From Areca catechu (Eukaryota > Streptophyta > Magnoliopsida > Arecales > Arecaceae): a DNA stretch of 64,000 nucleotides. The stretch covers positions 141,312,541-141,376,540 of the forward strand of contig CM038053.1 in NCBI GenBank assembly GCA_021397845.1, in the 5' to 3' direction. This document shows positions 22,958 through 32,837 of the stretch, one piece after another; the stretch's first letter is position 1, and the number at the start of each line of letters is the position of its first letter. The notes beneath the pieces were generated by a model. The model was not told the DNA's origin, searched no databases, and saw only the letters and a program-made list of their open reading frames with translations. Position numbers and translations under genes: made by a program.

Positions 22958-23035
22958 AAAACCATAGCATTTGTCTGGTCAACTCAATACACTACCGAAT
23001 CTTCTTAATGGTTCTTGTGTGGGCTTTGGGTGTGA

Positions 23036-23275
23036 TCAGATCACAACCGATTCTATGTTATCCCTTAAGTGTGCCGGTTCTTCTACTTCTTGAACTTTAC
23101 TAAGTTCAATCTTAGCGGCTATAATTCCTTCATCGAGGAACTCCTTTTCCAAAAAGATAGCCCTAAGACTGACGAACAATTTTTGTTCCTTGGCCAAGTA
23201 GAAGTAATACCCCTTAGACACTTTTGGATATCCAACAAATAGGCACCGATCAGACCTAGGTCCAAGTTTGTCCAT
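23036..23275 (-). pseudogene. Copia B2 integrase-RT linker
   Basis: The 79-codon frame reads LGPRSDRCLFVGYPKVSKGYYFYLAKEQKLFV (residues 4-35), the conserved copia segment after integrase (CxFVGYP...KGYxxY). An acidic tail with a Glu-rich stretch follows. It sits between the integrase remnant and RT. Confidence 0.8.
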
Positions 23276-24209
23276 TTCTAAATATTTTACATAAGCCGGG
23301 CAACCCCAGACCCGAAGGTGTGAGAGTGTCGGCTTACATCCAGTCTATATCTCATATGGAGTTTTGTTAACATATTTTCTTGGCTTTGTTCAAAAGGTAA
23401 CAGGTTGATTCTAGAGCATATCCCCAAAAGGACAACGATAGTGAACAAAGCCCATCATGGACCGAACCATATCTAACAGGGTTCGATTCCTCCTTTCAGA
23501 CACTCCATTTAACTGAGGTATCCCTGGAGGTGTCCACTAAGAGAGAATTCCATTCTCCTCAAGAGATAGTCAGAAACTCACTGTAAAGATATTCATCACC
23601 TCGATCTGATCGAAGGGTTTTGATATACCTTCTAATTTGTTTTTCTACTTCATTATGATATCATTTGAACATTTTAAACAATTCATATTTATGTCTCATA
23701 AAGAAGACATAACTATACCTCGAAAGGTCGTCTGTAAATGTAATGAAATAGCTGTACTCTTCTCTGGTACTAATATTCATGGGTCCACATACATCAGTAT
23801 GTACCAGACTTAGAATTTCTTTGGCTCATTTAATCTTTTCTAATAAAAGGTGACTTTGTCATCTTTCCAAAAAGACATGACTCACAGGTTGGAAGTGAAC
23901 CACTTTCACTAAAGTCGAGGAGACCCTCGCACTTCAACTTGTTTATCCTGCTCTTGTTAATATGACCTAGCCTACAATGCCATAGGTACTCATCACTGAC
24001 ATTTCTATTCTAGGGCATTTGCTAGACATGTACATTACACTAACAGGTCACGATAGTATATAAATGCCATTATTCATATATCCATCATCACAACAGAACC
24101 ATTTCAAATGATTTTACAAATATCATTCTTTATTGATATTCATAACCATACATGGCCAATTGGCCTACTGAAATGATATTTAAAAATAAAAGATGGACAA
24201 TAATGACAC
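23276..24209 (-). pseudogene. Copia B2 pre-integrase and integrase remnant
   Basis: Without a long open frame, the minus strand still shows copia integrase words: LWHCRLGHINKSRINKL-like near 23985-23940, CESCLFGKMTKSPF-like near 23890-23850, the YSYFITFTDDLS-like region near 23750, a degraded LRSDRGDEYL region near 23610, and NGVSERRNRTLLDMV-like near 23510-23470 with the catalytic Glu. Many single-base changes and indels have destroyed the frame. Confidence 0.7.
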
Positions 24210-24428
24210 TTATTCAAAATAAAAATAAGACTCGAAAACTAGTTTGAGGACTTCCAATGCCAGGACTAGAACTTGGCTTCCATTTTCCACATTCAAGAAT
24301 CTTTCATCATCCTCAAATCTTCTACTAACTTGAAGTCCCTGCAAAGAATTGCAAATGTGAATTGGACGTCCAGTATCCAATACCCAATTAGTAGTATTGT
24401 AGATAGAGAAACTACAAGGTGTTGTCAT
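24210..24428 (-). pseudogene. Copia B2 protease remnant
   Basis: The frame includes WVLDTGRPIHICNSLQGLQ at residues 16-34. DTG is the catalytic triplet of retroelement aspartic proteases; copia proteases usually have Ser or Ala next, here Arg. The sequence C-terminal of residue 60 departs from the family. Confidence 0.75.
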
Positions 24429-25292
24429 ATAAATACCTTATCTAGCACCTTTTGGCTGCTTCCTTTTCTTGGACCTATTCGGGTCAAGGGATGCAATGTA
24501 AAGAGGACAGTTCCTCTTCCAATATCCCGCTTCTTGCAGAAGAAGCACCCCGCTTGGCTCTTATCAGCCTTCTCATTCTTGGCCTGATTGGGCCTAGAAG
24601 CATTCTGTACCTCTTTTTCTTTATTTTTTTTCCCTTTCTTAAAGGGACGATGCCTTGCCAAAGATCCTCCCACTAGATTTACCATCCCTTTGTTCAGATG
24701 GTGATCTTTCTCATAAGTCTGCAGCAACCCCAACAAACCTTGGTAGTTAACTGCAGGCTTATTCATTCTATAATGATCAAGAAAATCTAGATAGGAAGAG
24801 GGTAAGAAATTCAAAATCACAGCCTTTCTAAGCTATTCATGCAAGGGACATCCGAGCTTTCTCAGGCGCTCAATCATCTCGATCATGTACAATACATGAT
24901 CAGTGACTGAGACCCCATCATGCATCCATGTATTGTAGATAGCACAGGAAACCCTGTACCTCTTAACATTATCTACTGTCCTGAAAGACTCCTTCAACCT
25001 TTGAAGGATTTCTTCACGACTGGGCTTCTTCGAATTTGTGACTGAACTCGTCATTCATCGCTGCCAATATTATGCATCGGACAGTGGTCCTGTTAGAGAG
25101 CAATATCTGATAAGTATCTTTGACCGAACCTCGAGCATCAAGAGCAGGGGTTTCAGGTACCGGATCTGATATCACATACAGGATCCGGTCATGCTCCAGG
25201 ACAATCCTGAGTCTTCGATACCAGCTATCGAAGTTAGGACCCTTAAGCTTCTCATTATTGAGAAGAGACCGAAGCGACAGGTTGGAAGACAT
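24425..25292 (-). pseudogene. gag: Copia B2 gag
   Basis: Three overlapping frames cover one gag. 25292-25014 starts MSSNLSLRSLLNNEKLKGPNF and includes FDSWYRRLRIVLEHDRILYV. 25054-24833 carries MTSSVTNSKKPSREEILQRL and YMIEMIERLRKLGCPLHE. 24820-24425 carries NFLPSSYLDFLDHY, NYQGLLGLLQTYEKDHHLNK, a Lys-rich stretch and a truncated zinc knuckle CFFCKKRDIGRGTV (the first two Cys remain). The start at 25292 is chosen because it aligns with the starts at 7716, 42094 and 14423. Two frameshifts break it. Confidence 0.88.
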
Positions 25293-26980
25293 CTGAAAGG
25301 AAAACCAAAGCTAGTTAGTATATATGAGTTATTATCCTATAGACTTGGTCTTTAGTCTAAAGGCCCTCCCACTATTTAGTTCATACTGGTAGCCTCTACC
25401 GCCAATCCGATGAATCACTTTGATTCCTAAGTAGGTACTAGAGTCCAATAGACAATACATGAGTCCGACTTTGGTCGGCCCACCCATGCACATCTAAAGG
25501 TAGGTTCTTCAATCGATTACTTCTCCAAGTAACCTTTAGTATTTAGGTTTTTGCCCCAAGGTGCACTTCAATCGGCCTTTGGGGCCTCCTATTGAAGGTC
25601 CCGATTAGGTCCAACCATTAACATGACAAAATTCAATGCTTTTAGCTAATGAATAGTCAAGCTCGACTTTGGCCGGCCTACCTGACCACCATTAAGAGAG
25701 TTGCACCGAGCCATCATATTAAGAACAGCAATTCTAATAGCCCGATGAACACCCGATCTTTGGATCTGTCGATGAACACCCGATTATTGGACCCATTACC
25801 ATCCCACTTAATCGAAGGCTAGGACTTCGTTATCCCTATAACTTCATCCTTTTATGGACCTAATAATTTAGTGGATTTAATTTTAATGTGATAGAAGAAG
25901 AGATGAGAAGACATGGATCAACCTTCCACTGACCACATCAGTAATCAAGGAGGATTACACATAACTAATGATCCATGGGTACCTAAAATCAGTCAGGACT
26001 GATTAACCTTGGGTGACATGGGGATCAATGAGCTATCCAATCAATTCTGATCCACCATATTGGCCAGGTAAGTAAGATCATGGATTGGGTTCCGTCTTTA
26101 ACTGTCTTTCCTTAGATACCAACTAAGTTAGCCAGGTAAGAGGTAGCCCTAAAGAACCATTATCAAACTGCCAAACTTACCTAGATACCAATTGGTTCAT
26201 CAAAGTTGATTAGACTAGCCTAGATACTCGGGCTGACCACTGAGCCAGAAAATTAGGTCCATTTAGATCTATAGAAAAGAAATCCTAACTCAATATTTGA
26301 TTAGATTAGTTCTCTATTTAGTCCAATGCATCTAAATTTAGGTCTAACCCAATTAAGGATCCAAAAGAAGCTAACCCATGACCCTTAAAATCTTTGAATC
26401 ATATTCCTATAGTTATTGTCATTCAATATAACTTAAGTCTCAATTAAGTCCAATATCCTTAATTAATCAAAATAATTTCAATTAAGAATATAAAATAATT
26501 TTACAAGCAAATTTGAATTCACTATTTCAAGGCTTTCTGGTCGAGTCGACTCATGTAGAAAGTGAGTCGGCTTGTCTAGAACCAAAAACTGATAGATTCA
26601 TCTATTAGCATAGATGAGTCGGCTCGAGTAGGGGTCGAGTCAGCTCGAGTAGGGGTCGAGTCATCTCAAGCAGGGGTCTAGTTAGCTTGAGCAGGGGCCG
26701 AGTCGGCTCATCCAGAACCAGAACAGACAAACTATCTGCCTACATATATTAGTCGGCTCAAGCAAGATTCGAGTGAGCTCGTCTACAGGGGCAGAAATAG
26801 AGACTTCAAATTCATGCATCTTACTTGAAATATTCAAAGTTAGAGATTAAACATGATCAAAACAAAACTCTTAGATCTTATCTAAATTTGTTTTATGATC
26901 ATAATATTAGACTAAAATAATTTTTAATCTACATTTTCTCTTATTTTCTTTTTCATGAGTCAATCACAAGCAGCACCCTT
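25293..26980 (-). other. Leader of copia B2
   Basis: About 1.7 kb upstream of gag without coding sequence. It matches the B0 and B1 leaders in reverse complement and contains a cluster of gagtcggctcgagcaggggtcgag words at about 26535-26790, the same version as in the B2 LTR. It stops at about 26980, before the primer site. Confidence 0.7.
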
Positions 26981-26982
26981 AT

Positions 26983-27170
26983 ATGATTAACCAATTGGTC
27001 TCTAGGCAAGTGGTTCTGGGAAGGTAAAGGGTATGAGGTTTTTAACTGGTTCCGTTATTTGGCCTGGCCAATTAGTTTGGTGTCTAAGGAAAACAACAGG
27101 GGGAATCCCTCATCTCTTCCACTTACTTGGCCAATTTGGCTATATTTGTACCTTAAATCGAAATATGGTC
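26983..27170 (+). mobile_element. Stray copia A-type leader fragment
   Basis: gattaaccaattggtctctaggcaagtggttctgggaaggtaaaggg and the following words match 7015-7200 (copia A leader) on the plus strand. No neighbouring copia A parts are present; it lies between minus-strand B2 and minus-strand G1. Confidence 0.65.
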
Positions 27171-27214
27171 TAAGGCACTGCGCAGACATTATTAGTTTAA
27201 AATTGATCTTTTTG
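27171..27214. other. Unassigned junction segment
   Basis: Short stretch between the copia A leader fragment and G1 (tctaaggcactgcgcagacattattag...). Nothing recognised. Confidence 0.3.
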
Positions 27215-28480
27215 GATCAGATGTACCTGGTTTTCGTATCGTGGAGCAGCTTGCTGGCATAGTAGACTAGCCGTTAGGAGATGTCCTTGTCAGTGTGGAC
27301 CAGCACCAAGCTAACCATTTTAGGTGAGACTATCAGGTATAGGAGGAGCTCTTCCCAGGCTCTGACCGGGACAACAGCGGTGGGGAGGTGAGGAGCTTCT
27401 TCAGCCCCTCAAATGCCTCCTGGCACTCTTCCGTCCAAGTAAAGTCATTCATCTTCTGCAGCACCTTGAAGAAGGGCTGGTAGTGCTCAACAGAACACAA
27501 GATAAAGCGGCTCAATGCCGCGATGCATCCAGTCAGGTGCTGGACCTCTTTCTTGGAGACAGGGTATTTCATGTCTGTGATCACCTGGATCTTCTCAAGG
27601 TTAGTCTTTATTTCCCCTTTGGGTGACCATGAACCCCAAAAACTTTCCCACCGCGATGCCAAACATGCACTTAATGGGGCTCAACTTTCTCTGGTAGAGA
27701 TGAAGGTTGTCAAAAGCTTTTGCCAGGTCGGCAATGTTATCAGACTCTAGACTACTCATGATGAGCATATCATCTACATATAGGTGCATGTTGCGATTGA
27801 TATGGTCTTTGAAGACCTTGCTAACCAGTAGCTGGTATGTGGCCACTACATTTTTGAGACCAAATGGCATCATCTTGAAACAGTATGTACCTCAGTCAGT
27901 CAAGAAAGCTGTGCGCTCCTCGTCCTCTGGATGCATGCATATTTGGTTGTATCTGGATAATGCATCCATGAAGCTAAGGAATTTGTGGCCCGAGGTCGCG
28001 TCCACTAGCTGCTCAATCATGGGGAGTGGGAAGCTATCCTTCGGGCATGCTCGATTGAGATCGGTGGTGTCTACATAGATTCTCCACTTCTCTCATGCTT
28101 TTTTTACCACTACCACATTAGCAAGCCAGTTAGGGTACCGTACCTCGTGGATGAACCCTGCCATGAGAAGCTTCTCAACTTCTTCATCGATCAACTTCTG
28201 TTACTCCGGGGTGAAGCTTCTTTTCTTCTACCGAACTAGGAGACAGTGGGGATCGACATTCAGCTTATGGGTGATCACTTCTAGGGGGATACTAGGCATA
28301 TTAGTGGTAGTCCAGGCGAAGATGACCTTGTTGGCCTGTAAAAAACTCAGCAAACGGGATCTCTCTTCTTCAAGCAACAGGGCTCCCACCTGCACCATCC
28401 TCAAGGGATCGTCTTCCAAGGGGAAGGACAATAAGGGTTCAATGGGTCTGCCCTTCAGCTTCAGCTCCATCGGATTTGAC
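27215..28480 (-). pseudogene. Ty3/gypsy G1 reverse transcriptase and start of RNase H
   Basis: Minus-strand RT of a Tat-like gypsy element. 28470-28228: SRLLSFLQANKVIFAWT and EVITHKLNVDP (RT start). About 28085-27900: DLNRACPKDSFPLPMIEQLVD and FMDALSRYNQICMHPEDEE (first catalytic Asp), then a TGA. 27873-27601: MMPFGLKNVVATYQ and HLYVDDMLIMS (catalytic box). 27662-27333: KKEVQHLTGCIAALSRFI and FTWTEECQEAFEGLKKLL (connection to RNase H). The last recognisable piece, VYYASKLLHDTKTRY-like, ends near 27220, so the RNase H catalytic part is missing. The integrase at 17656-18378 probably follows it. Confidence 0.9.
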
Positions 28481-28527
28481 TGGTCAATGATTGGGTTTGG
28501 ATCAGCTTCTCGTGGCCTTGGGATAGT

Positions 28528-29010
28528 TTATAAGCAATGCTGGACTGGCTGACATGACCCCCTCATCTCCTCGATCCCCCGAGGGGTAAAGAACTGATCA
28601 AGGAGATGCCATGTAGAGATGGTGGCATCGAGCATGTTGAGTCCGGGATGCCCCAGAATTGTGTTGTAAGGTGAAGGGACTCTCACAATGGTGAAGGTCG
28701 TCAATACAGTCCTTTGTCGAGGTGGGGTCTCGATAGTTATTTGGAGTGTAAACTCTCCCTTAACTCCAATTGAATCTCCGGTGAAGCCCACTAAGGGCAT
28801 GAATACTTATTTTATTTGGTCAACAGACAAGTTCATCCTTGTGAAAGCATCATAAAAAAGGATATTTGCAGAGCTTCCACTATCAACCATGATTCTCTTT
28901 ACAAGATGCTTCTCTATCATCATTTCCACGATAATAGTATCATTATTTGGGTTATGCACCTCATTCAACCTATCTCCCATGTAGGGGAGTACATCATTGC
29001 TCACCGATCT
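28528..29010 (-). pseudogene. Ty3/gypsy G1 aspartic protease
   Basis: Frame 29004-28807 has VDSGSSANILFYDAFTRMN at about residues 40-58, the gypsy protease site with Asp-Ser-Gly. Frame 28800-28528 continues FTGDSIGVKGEFTLQI and PSPYNTILGHPGLNMLDA, the C-terminal protease flap region. The two frames are separated by one stop near 28801-28806. The protease would cut the gag-pol polyprotein. Confidence 0.88.
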
Positions 29011-29139
29011 CCCCCTAGCCCTCTTTGGGGTTCTCCCTGCCCCCTAGGAGATCATTCCTACCAGCTTCTCAGTGGGCCGATTGTCGATGGTGAGTGGACG
29101 GGGCTCTTCATTCTGGGCTACCAAGGGAACTCATCCTTT

Positions 29140-29245
29140 CGCATACTTCCCGAGGTAGCCATATTTGATTAGGTTTTCTATCTTCTTCTTCAGGTGAAGG
29201 CATTCCTTGGTGTCATGCCGTGGTCCTGGTGGAAGCGGCAGTAGC
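29140..29245 (-). pseudogene. gag: G1 gag zinc knuckle region
   Basis: The minus strand reads YCRFHQDHG, then after a one-base deletion (near 29217) DTKECLHLKKKIENLIKYGYLGKY. This is the Tat-type gypsy knuckle CxFHxDHGHDTxEC. The G2 element has the intact form at 57999-58070. The deletion shifts the frame within the knuckle. Confidence 0.85.
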
Positions 29246-29860
29246 GAGACTGGTCATGTCCAGCAGATAAACTCAAAGGAGGGGGACATCAGAATCTTCA
29301 CTCTCGAGGCGAGGAGAGGAGTGAAATTCTCTTCTTTGGTGGGGTTGGCTCTAGGTCTCAACTTCGATAGTGGGGCCGGTTTCATCTTCTGGGCATGGAG
29401 AGTAGACGTTTCTTGAATGGCCTACCTCTTCAGTGGCCTCATGTCGAGCTCCCTCCTAGTGTGGTTGGCCTCCTCCACACGGATATACTTATGGGCCCGG
29501 AGAAGGAGCTCTGAGTAAGTCTTCGGAGGCTTTTTATTGAGGGAGTAGGTGAAGCGGAAGGTCTGCAACCCTCTCTTCAAGGCTAGCATAGTGATTGGCT
29601 CGTCGATGTGGTAGATCTCCAGGGCGGCGGCCTTGAACTAGGACATATAGTCCTAGAGGGACTATCGATCCTGCGACCGAGAAGAGGCTGTCAGCCTTAT
29701 GTGGCACCTTCCTACGTGCATCAAAGTATGCCACGACCTCTTTCCCAACTGGAAAAAGGAGTCAATGCTTTTTGACTTGACTCTGCAGAACAAAGCTTAA
29801 GCAGCCTTCCATAGGGTGGCCGGGAAGGCGATGAAGAGGAGAGCATCAATAGTCCCCTGG
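29246..29860 (-). pseudogene. gag: Ty3/gypsy G1 gag capsid region
   Basis: Minus-strand translation around 29650-29440 gives a retrotransposon gag domain: FKAAALEIYHIDEPITMLALKRGL, TFRFTYSLNKKPPKTYSELL and RAHKYIRVEEANHTR. The part at 29750-29860 (FHARRKV, then FPATLWKAA-like) leads into it in shifted frames. The ORF 29734-29534 is a frame-shifted shadow of the same region. Confidence 0.8.
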
Positions 29861-30282
29861 ACCCTCTTGAGGGCCTTGCACTATTGCTTTTCGAGGAACC
29901 TCTCTCTACCTGGCAACGAATGGCCTCGTTAGTTGACCCCTCGATAGAGGCTGTTAGGGGTGAAGGAGGTGTGGAGTGGGGGAACTCTATAGAGCCTGAG
30001 TTCTCGACCATGCCAACGTCGTTGGTGGGAGTGCGCACCATGGTTCGAGTCGAGGAGCAGCTCTCCCATCCAGTCGGGCCATCGTGTTGCCACTTTTGAT
30101 CACCTGGTGGTCTTCTCTCGGGTGGGAGATCGCATGCAACAGCCCCTCCCAGAAGGATCGCAAGCTGGTATGGGGGTAGGCAATGTGGGCCACCAGCATC
30201 CCTAAATATAGATATATTGCTAGGAACCGATGTCTCTGATGAAGATAGCGCACCGCTGTTGCCCGGGTATGGACCTGCTTGG
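29861..30282 (-). pseudogene. gag: G1 gag N-terminal low-complexity region, part 1
   Basis: The open frame 30332-29721 runs through here with Ser/Pro-rich sequence (SSSSPSRPPYG, SSSETSVPS) typical of the disordered N-terminal part of Tat gag. It is interrupted at 30283 by the ubiquitin-carrying element and resumes at 32838. The frame therefore begins inside the inserted LTR and is not a real gene start. Confidence 0.5.
30278..30282. repeat. Target site duplication (cttgg) of the ubiquitin-carrying element
   Basis: cttgg here and ctagg at 32833-32837 flank the TG...CA ends, four of five bases matching. This is the expected 5-bp length with one later substitution. Confidence 0.7.
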
Positions 30283-30907
30283 TGATACGGGACAGAGATC
30301 GGGGATGGATCGCTGGCGAGCATGGAAGTCATCAGAGATTAGGGATTGCAGGGGAGAAGAAAGAGAGGGTGAGGGATACCTGGGGTTCACATAGATTCTC
30401 CATGGAGGACAAGCACATAGCAAAGGGGTCATACAGATGCCCTAGGGATCACACAGAAACCCTGAAAAGTTCACACATAACTAAAGAAATATTCATTCAT
30501 CATTCATTATTAAAAATTACAAGAGGGGGTGGGTTATTTATAGATTCACCCCAGGGTACATAACTTGAGGGCTAAGAAACCCTAACTTGTGGGCCAAGAA
30601 ACCATGGTGGACCTGGTCAACAGTGGGCCTGTCTCGGACTGGAGCTCTCTCTCGCAGGCTTGGCAGTATAAAGGGCCCAGGTGCATGAAGTCCAGCTCTA
30701 CTTGAGGGGCCTGGTGAATCTCTGGGTCTCCTTACTCTCCTCTTGGATCTAGATATGAATGAAACTTACAGGACTCGATTAGACTTGACTGGACTAAAAA
30801 TAACTAGACCTGACAAAGTAGACTCAACTGGACTCAGTTGTCTCACTTTATTATAAGACTAATGAACTCAAGTAAAATAAAATAAAATAAACTTTTGGTT
30901 CCCATCA
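30283..30907 (-). repeat. 3' LTR of the ubiquitin-carrying element
   Basis: Minus strand runs TGATGGGAACCAAAAG ... to the terminal CA near 30283 (tgatacgggacagag on plus). It pairs with 32210-32832. The preceding purine stretch (minus strand ccaggggaa) is the likely polypurine tract. Confidence 0.9.
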
Positions 30908-30989
30908 TTCCCCTGGAGTGGGGAGAACTCAACTCCATCGAGTCAGGCTCAGCGGGATTTGATAGAACAAAAACTAATCAAATCAAAGC

Positions 30990-31115
30990 AGGTGAGGTTC
31001 ATCATTTTTTTTTCACCTTTCTTTCTTTCCTTTTTTTTCTTTCTTTTTTTCTCTGAATTTTTTTGTCTTTTTTTCACTGATTTTCTTTTTTTTTCTTTTT
31101 TCTTTTTTTATTTCT
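30990..31115 (-). repeat. A/G-rich tract on the element's sense strand
   Basis: On plus this is an almost pure T run with scattered C (ttttttctttctttttttctctg). On the element's minus sense strand it is A-rich with Gs, close to the 3' LTR. It may be a simple expansion, a very long purine tract or a decayed poly(A) tail of a captured transcript. ORFs in it are low-complexity artefacts. Confidence 0.6.
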
Positions 31116-31712
31116 GTACTAAAAACCATGCAGCTTTGGAAGCCGCACGGTGCTAAGATCCGTGCTGCTCCAGAAAGCATGCTGCTCCAGGAAGCGTGCA
31201 CTGAAGTCGACAATAGTGAAGGCAATTGCCTTCACGATCGTGTAGTTCTTCTTTGGGTGCTTTGATGGGCATGCGAAGCCAAGGGAAAGTCCTGGATGTG
31301 GAGGTCCGGTGGGCATTGCCGGTGATAGGACTGTGGACGAGGATGGTGGAAGACTGGATCTCCAACAGGCTGTGGCAGTGCTTGGAAGCAGGGAGAGAGA
31401 TGGTGAGCAGAGGGCACGGATGAGCTGGGGTAGGAGTGAAGGCGGAGATCAAGAATCGGAGGGCATCGCCGTGGCCGAATCTGAGAGCCAGGAGCTTGGC
31501 GGCAACTGGTGATGGCAGAGATGGAGTGCTGCTCTGTTTCGATGATTGTCAGCATCCATGAAAGGGGCTAGGTGGATCTGACTTAGGTGCTGTGGTTCGG
31601 ACGGCTTCTCCTTGGTGGTCGGCAATGTCGGGCAGATCTGTGACACAGGCGAGCTGCAGCAGGCGTGCGGCGACCGTGGGTGGTGATCGGGCTTCACGGT
31701 GGATGCATCGCT

Positions 31713-32180
31713 CTAGTGGCCTGGGCTGGTGCCGGTCGGTGGGAGGAACTTGGCCTTGACGTTGTCGATCATGTCCGAGGACTCGACCTCAAGAGTGATG
31801 GTCTTGCCGGTGAGGGTCTTCACAAAGATCTGCATCTTGGCAGTGGCTCTTTGGTGGTGGAGGTTGGCCGCTGCTTGCATTACGGTCTGGGAATCGGAGG
31901 GAGGGGGTTGGGGGTTAGGGCATCGACTGCTGGCGGTGAGCAGGAATAGAGCGTCGACCGGCAGGGGATGGGAGACTTCACATGATGGAGGCTGAGAAGG
32001 GGTTCGGGCATGAACTTCTGGATCGGCGTCGGTGGAGGCGTGCTTCACGAGTGATGGTAGCAAGGGAGAGGGGCTCGGGTGCAGGCCGTTGACGGGCCTC
32101 AGCGGCTGACCGAGGTTTGGAAGTCTTGCACAGGAAGATCTGAACACGAGGAAGGATTTGGAGCTGGGAGGAAAAAGCAA
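31713..32180 (-). CDS. ORF fusing element leader sequence to a ubiquitin N-terminal fragment
   Basis: A 155-codon open frame on the element's sense strand, starting 16 bases inside the primer site end. Residues 1-115 are Ser/Pro/Leu-rich and unrecognised. Residues 116-144 match plant ubiquitin residues 1-29: MQIFVKTLTGKTITLEVE, then SSD, M in place of Thr22, and IDNVKAK. Ser19 and Asp24 are the plant-type residues. After Lys29 the match ends and 11 unrelated residues follow. Gly76 and most of the fold are absent, so it cannot act as ubiquitin. It is likely a transduced host exon; expression is unknown. Confidence 0.6.
   Translation of the reverse strand: MLFPPSSKSFLVFRSSCARLPNLGQPLRPVNGLHPSPSPLLPSLVKHASTDADPEVHARTPSQPPSCEVSHPLPVDALFLLTASSRCPNPQPPPSDSQTVMQAAANLHHQRATAKMQIFVKTLTGKTITLEVESSDMIDNVKAKFLPPTGTSPGH
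31749..31835 (-). pseudogene. Captured ubiquitin gene fragment (codons 1-29)
   Basis: Exact reading frame from the ubiquitin ATG at 31835-31833 through Lys29 at 31751-31749. The five bases before the ATG (ccaag) leave room for the usual short 5' context. The fragment ends inside the first unit, so whether the source was polyubiquitin or a ubiquitin-fusion gene cannot be told. Confidence 0.88.
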
Positions 32181-32195
32181 AACCCTAATCCTCTA

Positions 32196-32207
32196 GCTCT
32201 GATACCA
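32196..32207 (-). promoter_or_regulatory. Primer binding site of the ubiquitin-carrying element
   Basis: Minus-strand tggtatcagagc, an exact iMet-tRNA primer site, two bases inside the 5' LTR. It proves that 32210-32832 is the 5' LTR and fixes the orientation. Confidence 0.95.
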
Positions 32208-32209
32208 CT

Positions 32210-32832
32210 TGATATGGAACAGAGATCGGGGATGGATCGCTGGCAAGCATGAAAGTCACCAGAGATTAGGGTTTGCAGGGGAGAAGAAAGAGAGGGTGAG
32301 GGATACCTGGTGTTCACACAGATTCCCCGTGGAGGACAAGCACATAGAAAGGGCTCACACAGATGCCCTAGGGATCACACAGAAACCCTGAAAAGTACAC
32401 ACATAACTAAAGAAATATTCATTCATCATCATTATTAAAAAATACAAGAGGGGGTGGGGTATTTATAAATTCACCCCAGGGTACATAACTTGAGGGCTAA
32501 GAAACCCTAACTTATGGGCCAAGAAATCCTGGTGGACCTGGTCAACAATGGGCCTGTCTCGGACTAGAGCTCTCTCTCGTGGGCTTGGTGGCATGAAGGG
32601 CCCAGGTGCATGAAGTCCAGCTCTACTTGAGGGGCTTGGTGAATCTCTGGGTCTGCTTACTCTCCTCTTGGATCTTGACATGAATGAAACTTACAGGACT
32701 CGATTAGACTCGACTAGACTAAAAATAACTGGACCTGACAAAGTGGACTCAACTGGACTCAGTTGTCTCACTTTATTACAGGACTAATGAACTCAAGTAA
32801 AATAAAATAAAATAAACTTTTGGTCCCCATCA
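32210..32832 (-). repeat. 5' LTR of the ubiquitin-carrying element
   Basis: Minus strand TGATGGGGACCAAAAG ... TCTGTTCCATATCA, pairing with 30283-30907. A candidate TATA box (minus strand tttataaata) lies at 32460-32470, with a counterpart at 30535-30546 in the other LTR. Confidence 0.92.
32460..32470 (-). promoter_or_regulatory. Candidate TATA box in the 5' LTR
   Basis: Minus-strand atttataaata; the other LTR has tctataaataa at 30535-30546. It lies about 250 bp before the end of the LTR in transcription direction, a plausible distance for the R region start. Confidence 0.5.
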
Positions 32833-32837
32833 CTAGG

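Larger units (their letters stand above)
19301..26980 (-). mobile_element. Copia B2: minus-strand Ty1/copia element lacking its 5' LTR
   Basis: Reading leftwards: leader (26980-25293), gag (25292-24425), protease (24428-24210), integrase region (about 24200-23300), linker (23275-23036), RT (22957-21984), RNase H (21983-21346), purine tract and 3' LTR (21327-19301). Order is copia. The leader stops at 26980, before a primer site or 5' LTR is reached, and a stray copia A leader piece follows. Frames are broken in many places, so it is inactive. Confidence 0.88.
30283..32832 (-). mobile_element. Short non-autonomous LTR element with a captured ubiquitin fragment
   Basis: 2550-bp element in minus orientation: 5' LTR 32832-32210, primer site 32207-32196, 1.3 kb interior, purine-rich tract 30921-30908 and 3' LTR 30907-30283, flanked by cttgg/ctagg. 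The interior encodes no gag, protease, RT or integrase, so mobility would need proteins in trans. Instead it carries the first 29 codons of ubiquitin in frame with a Ser/Pro-rich leader ORF (32180-31713). It interrupts gypsy G1 gag. LTR copies are nearly the same length (625 and 623 bp) with scattered differences, so it is younger than G1. Confidence 0.9.

Noticed and set aside
27707..28552. Plus-strand ORFs of 123 and 133 codons
   Set aside because: They are antisense shadows of the gypsy RT, which shows YVDD and other catalytic motifs on the minus strand.
29721..30332. 203-codon minus-strand ORF as a complete gene
   Set aside because: Its first codons lie inside the inserted LTR, so the start is an artefact of the insertion; the rest is gypsy gag N-terminal low-complexity sequence.
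30959..31225. ORFs rich in Phe/Ser or Lys/Glu
   Set aside because: They come from the low-complexity T/C run (A/G on minus) and have no support as genes.
31713..32180. A functional ubiquitin gene
   Set aside because: Only codons 1-29 are present. The C-terminal Gly-Gly and the rest of the fold are missing.
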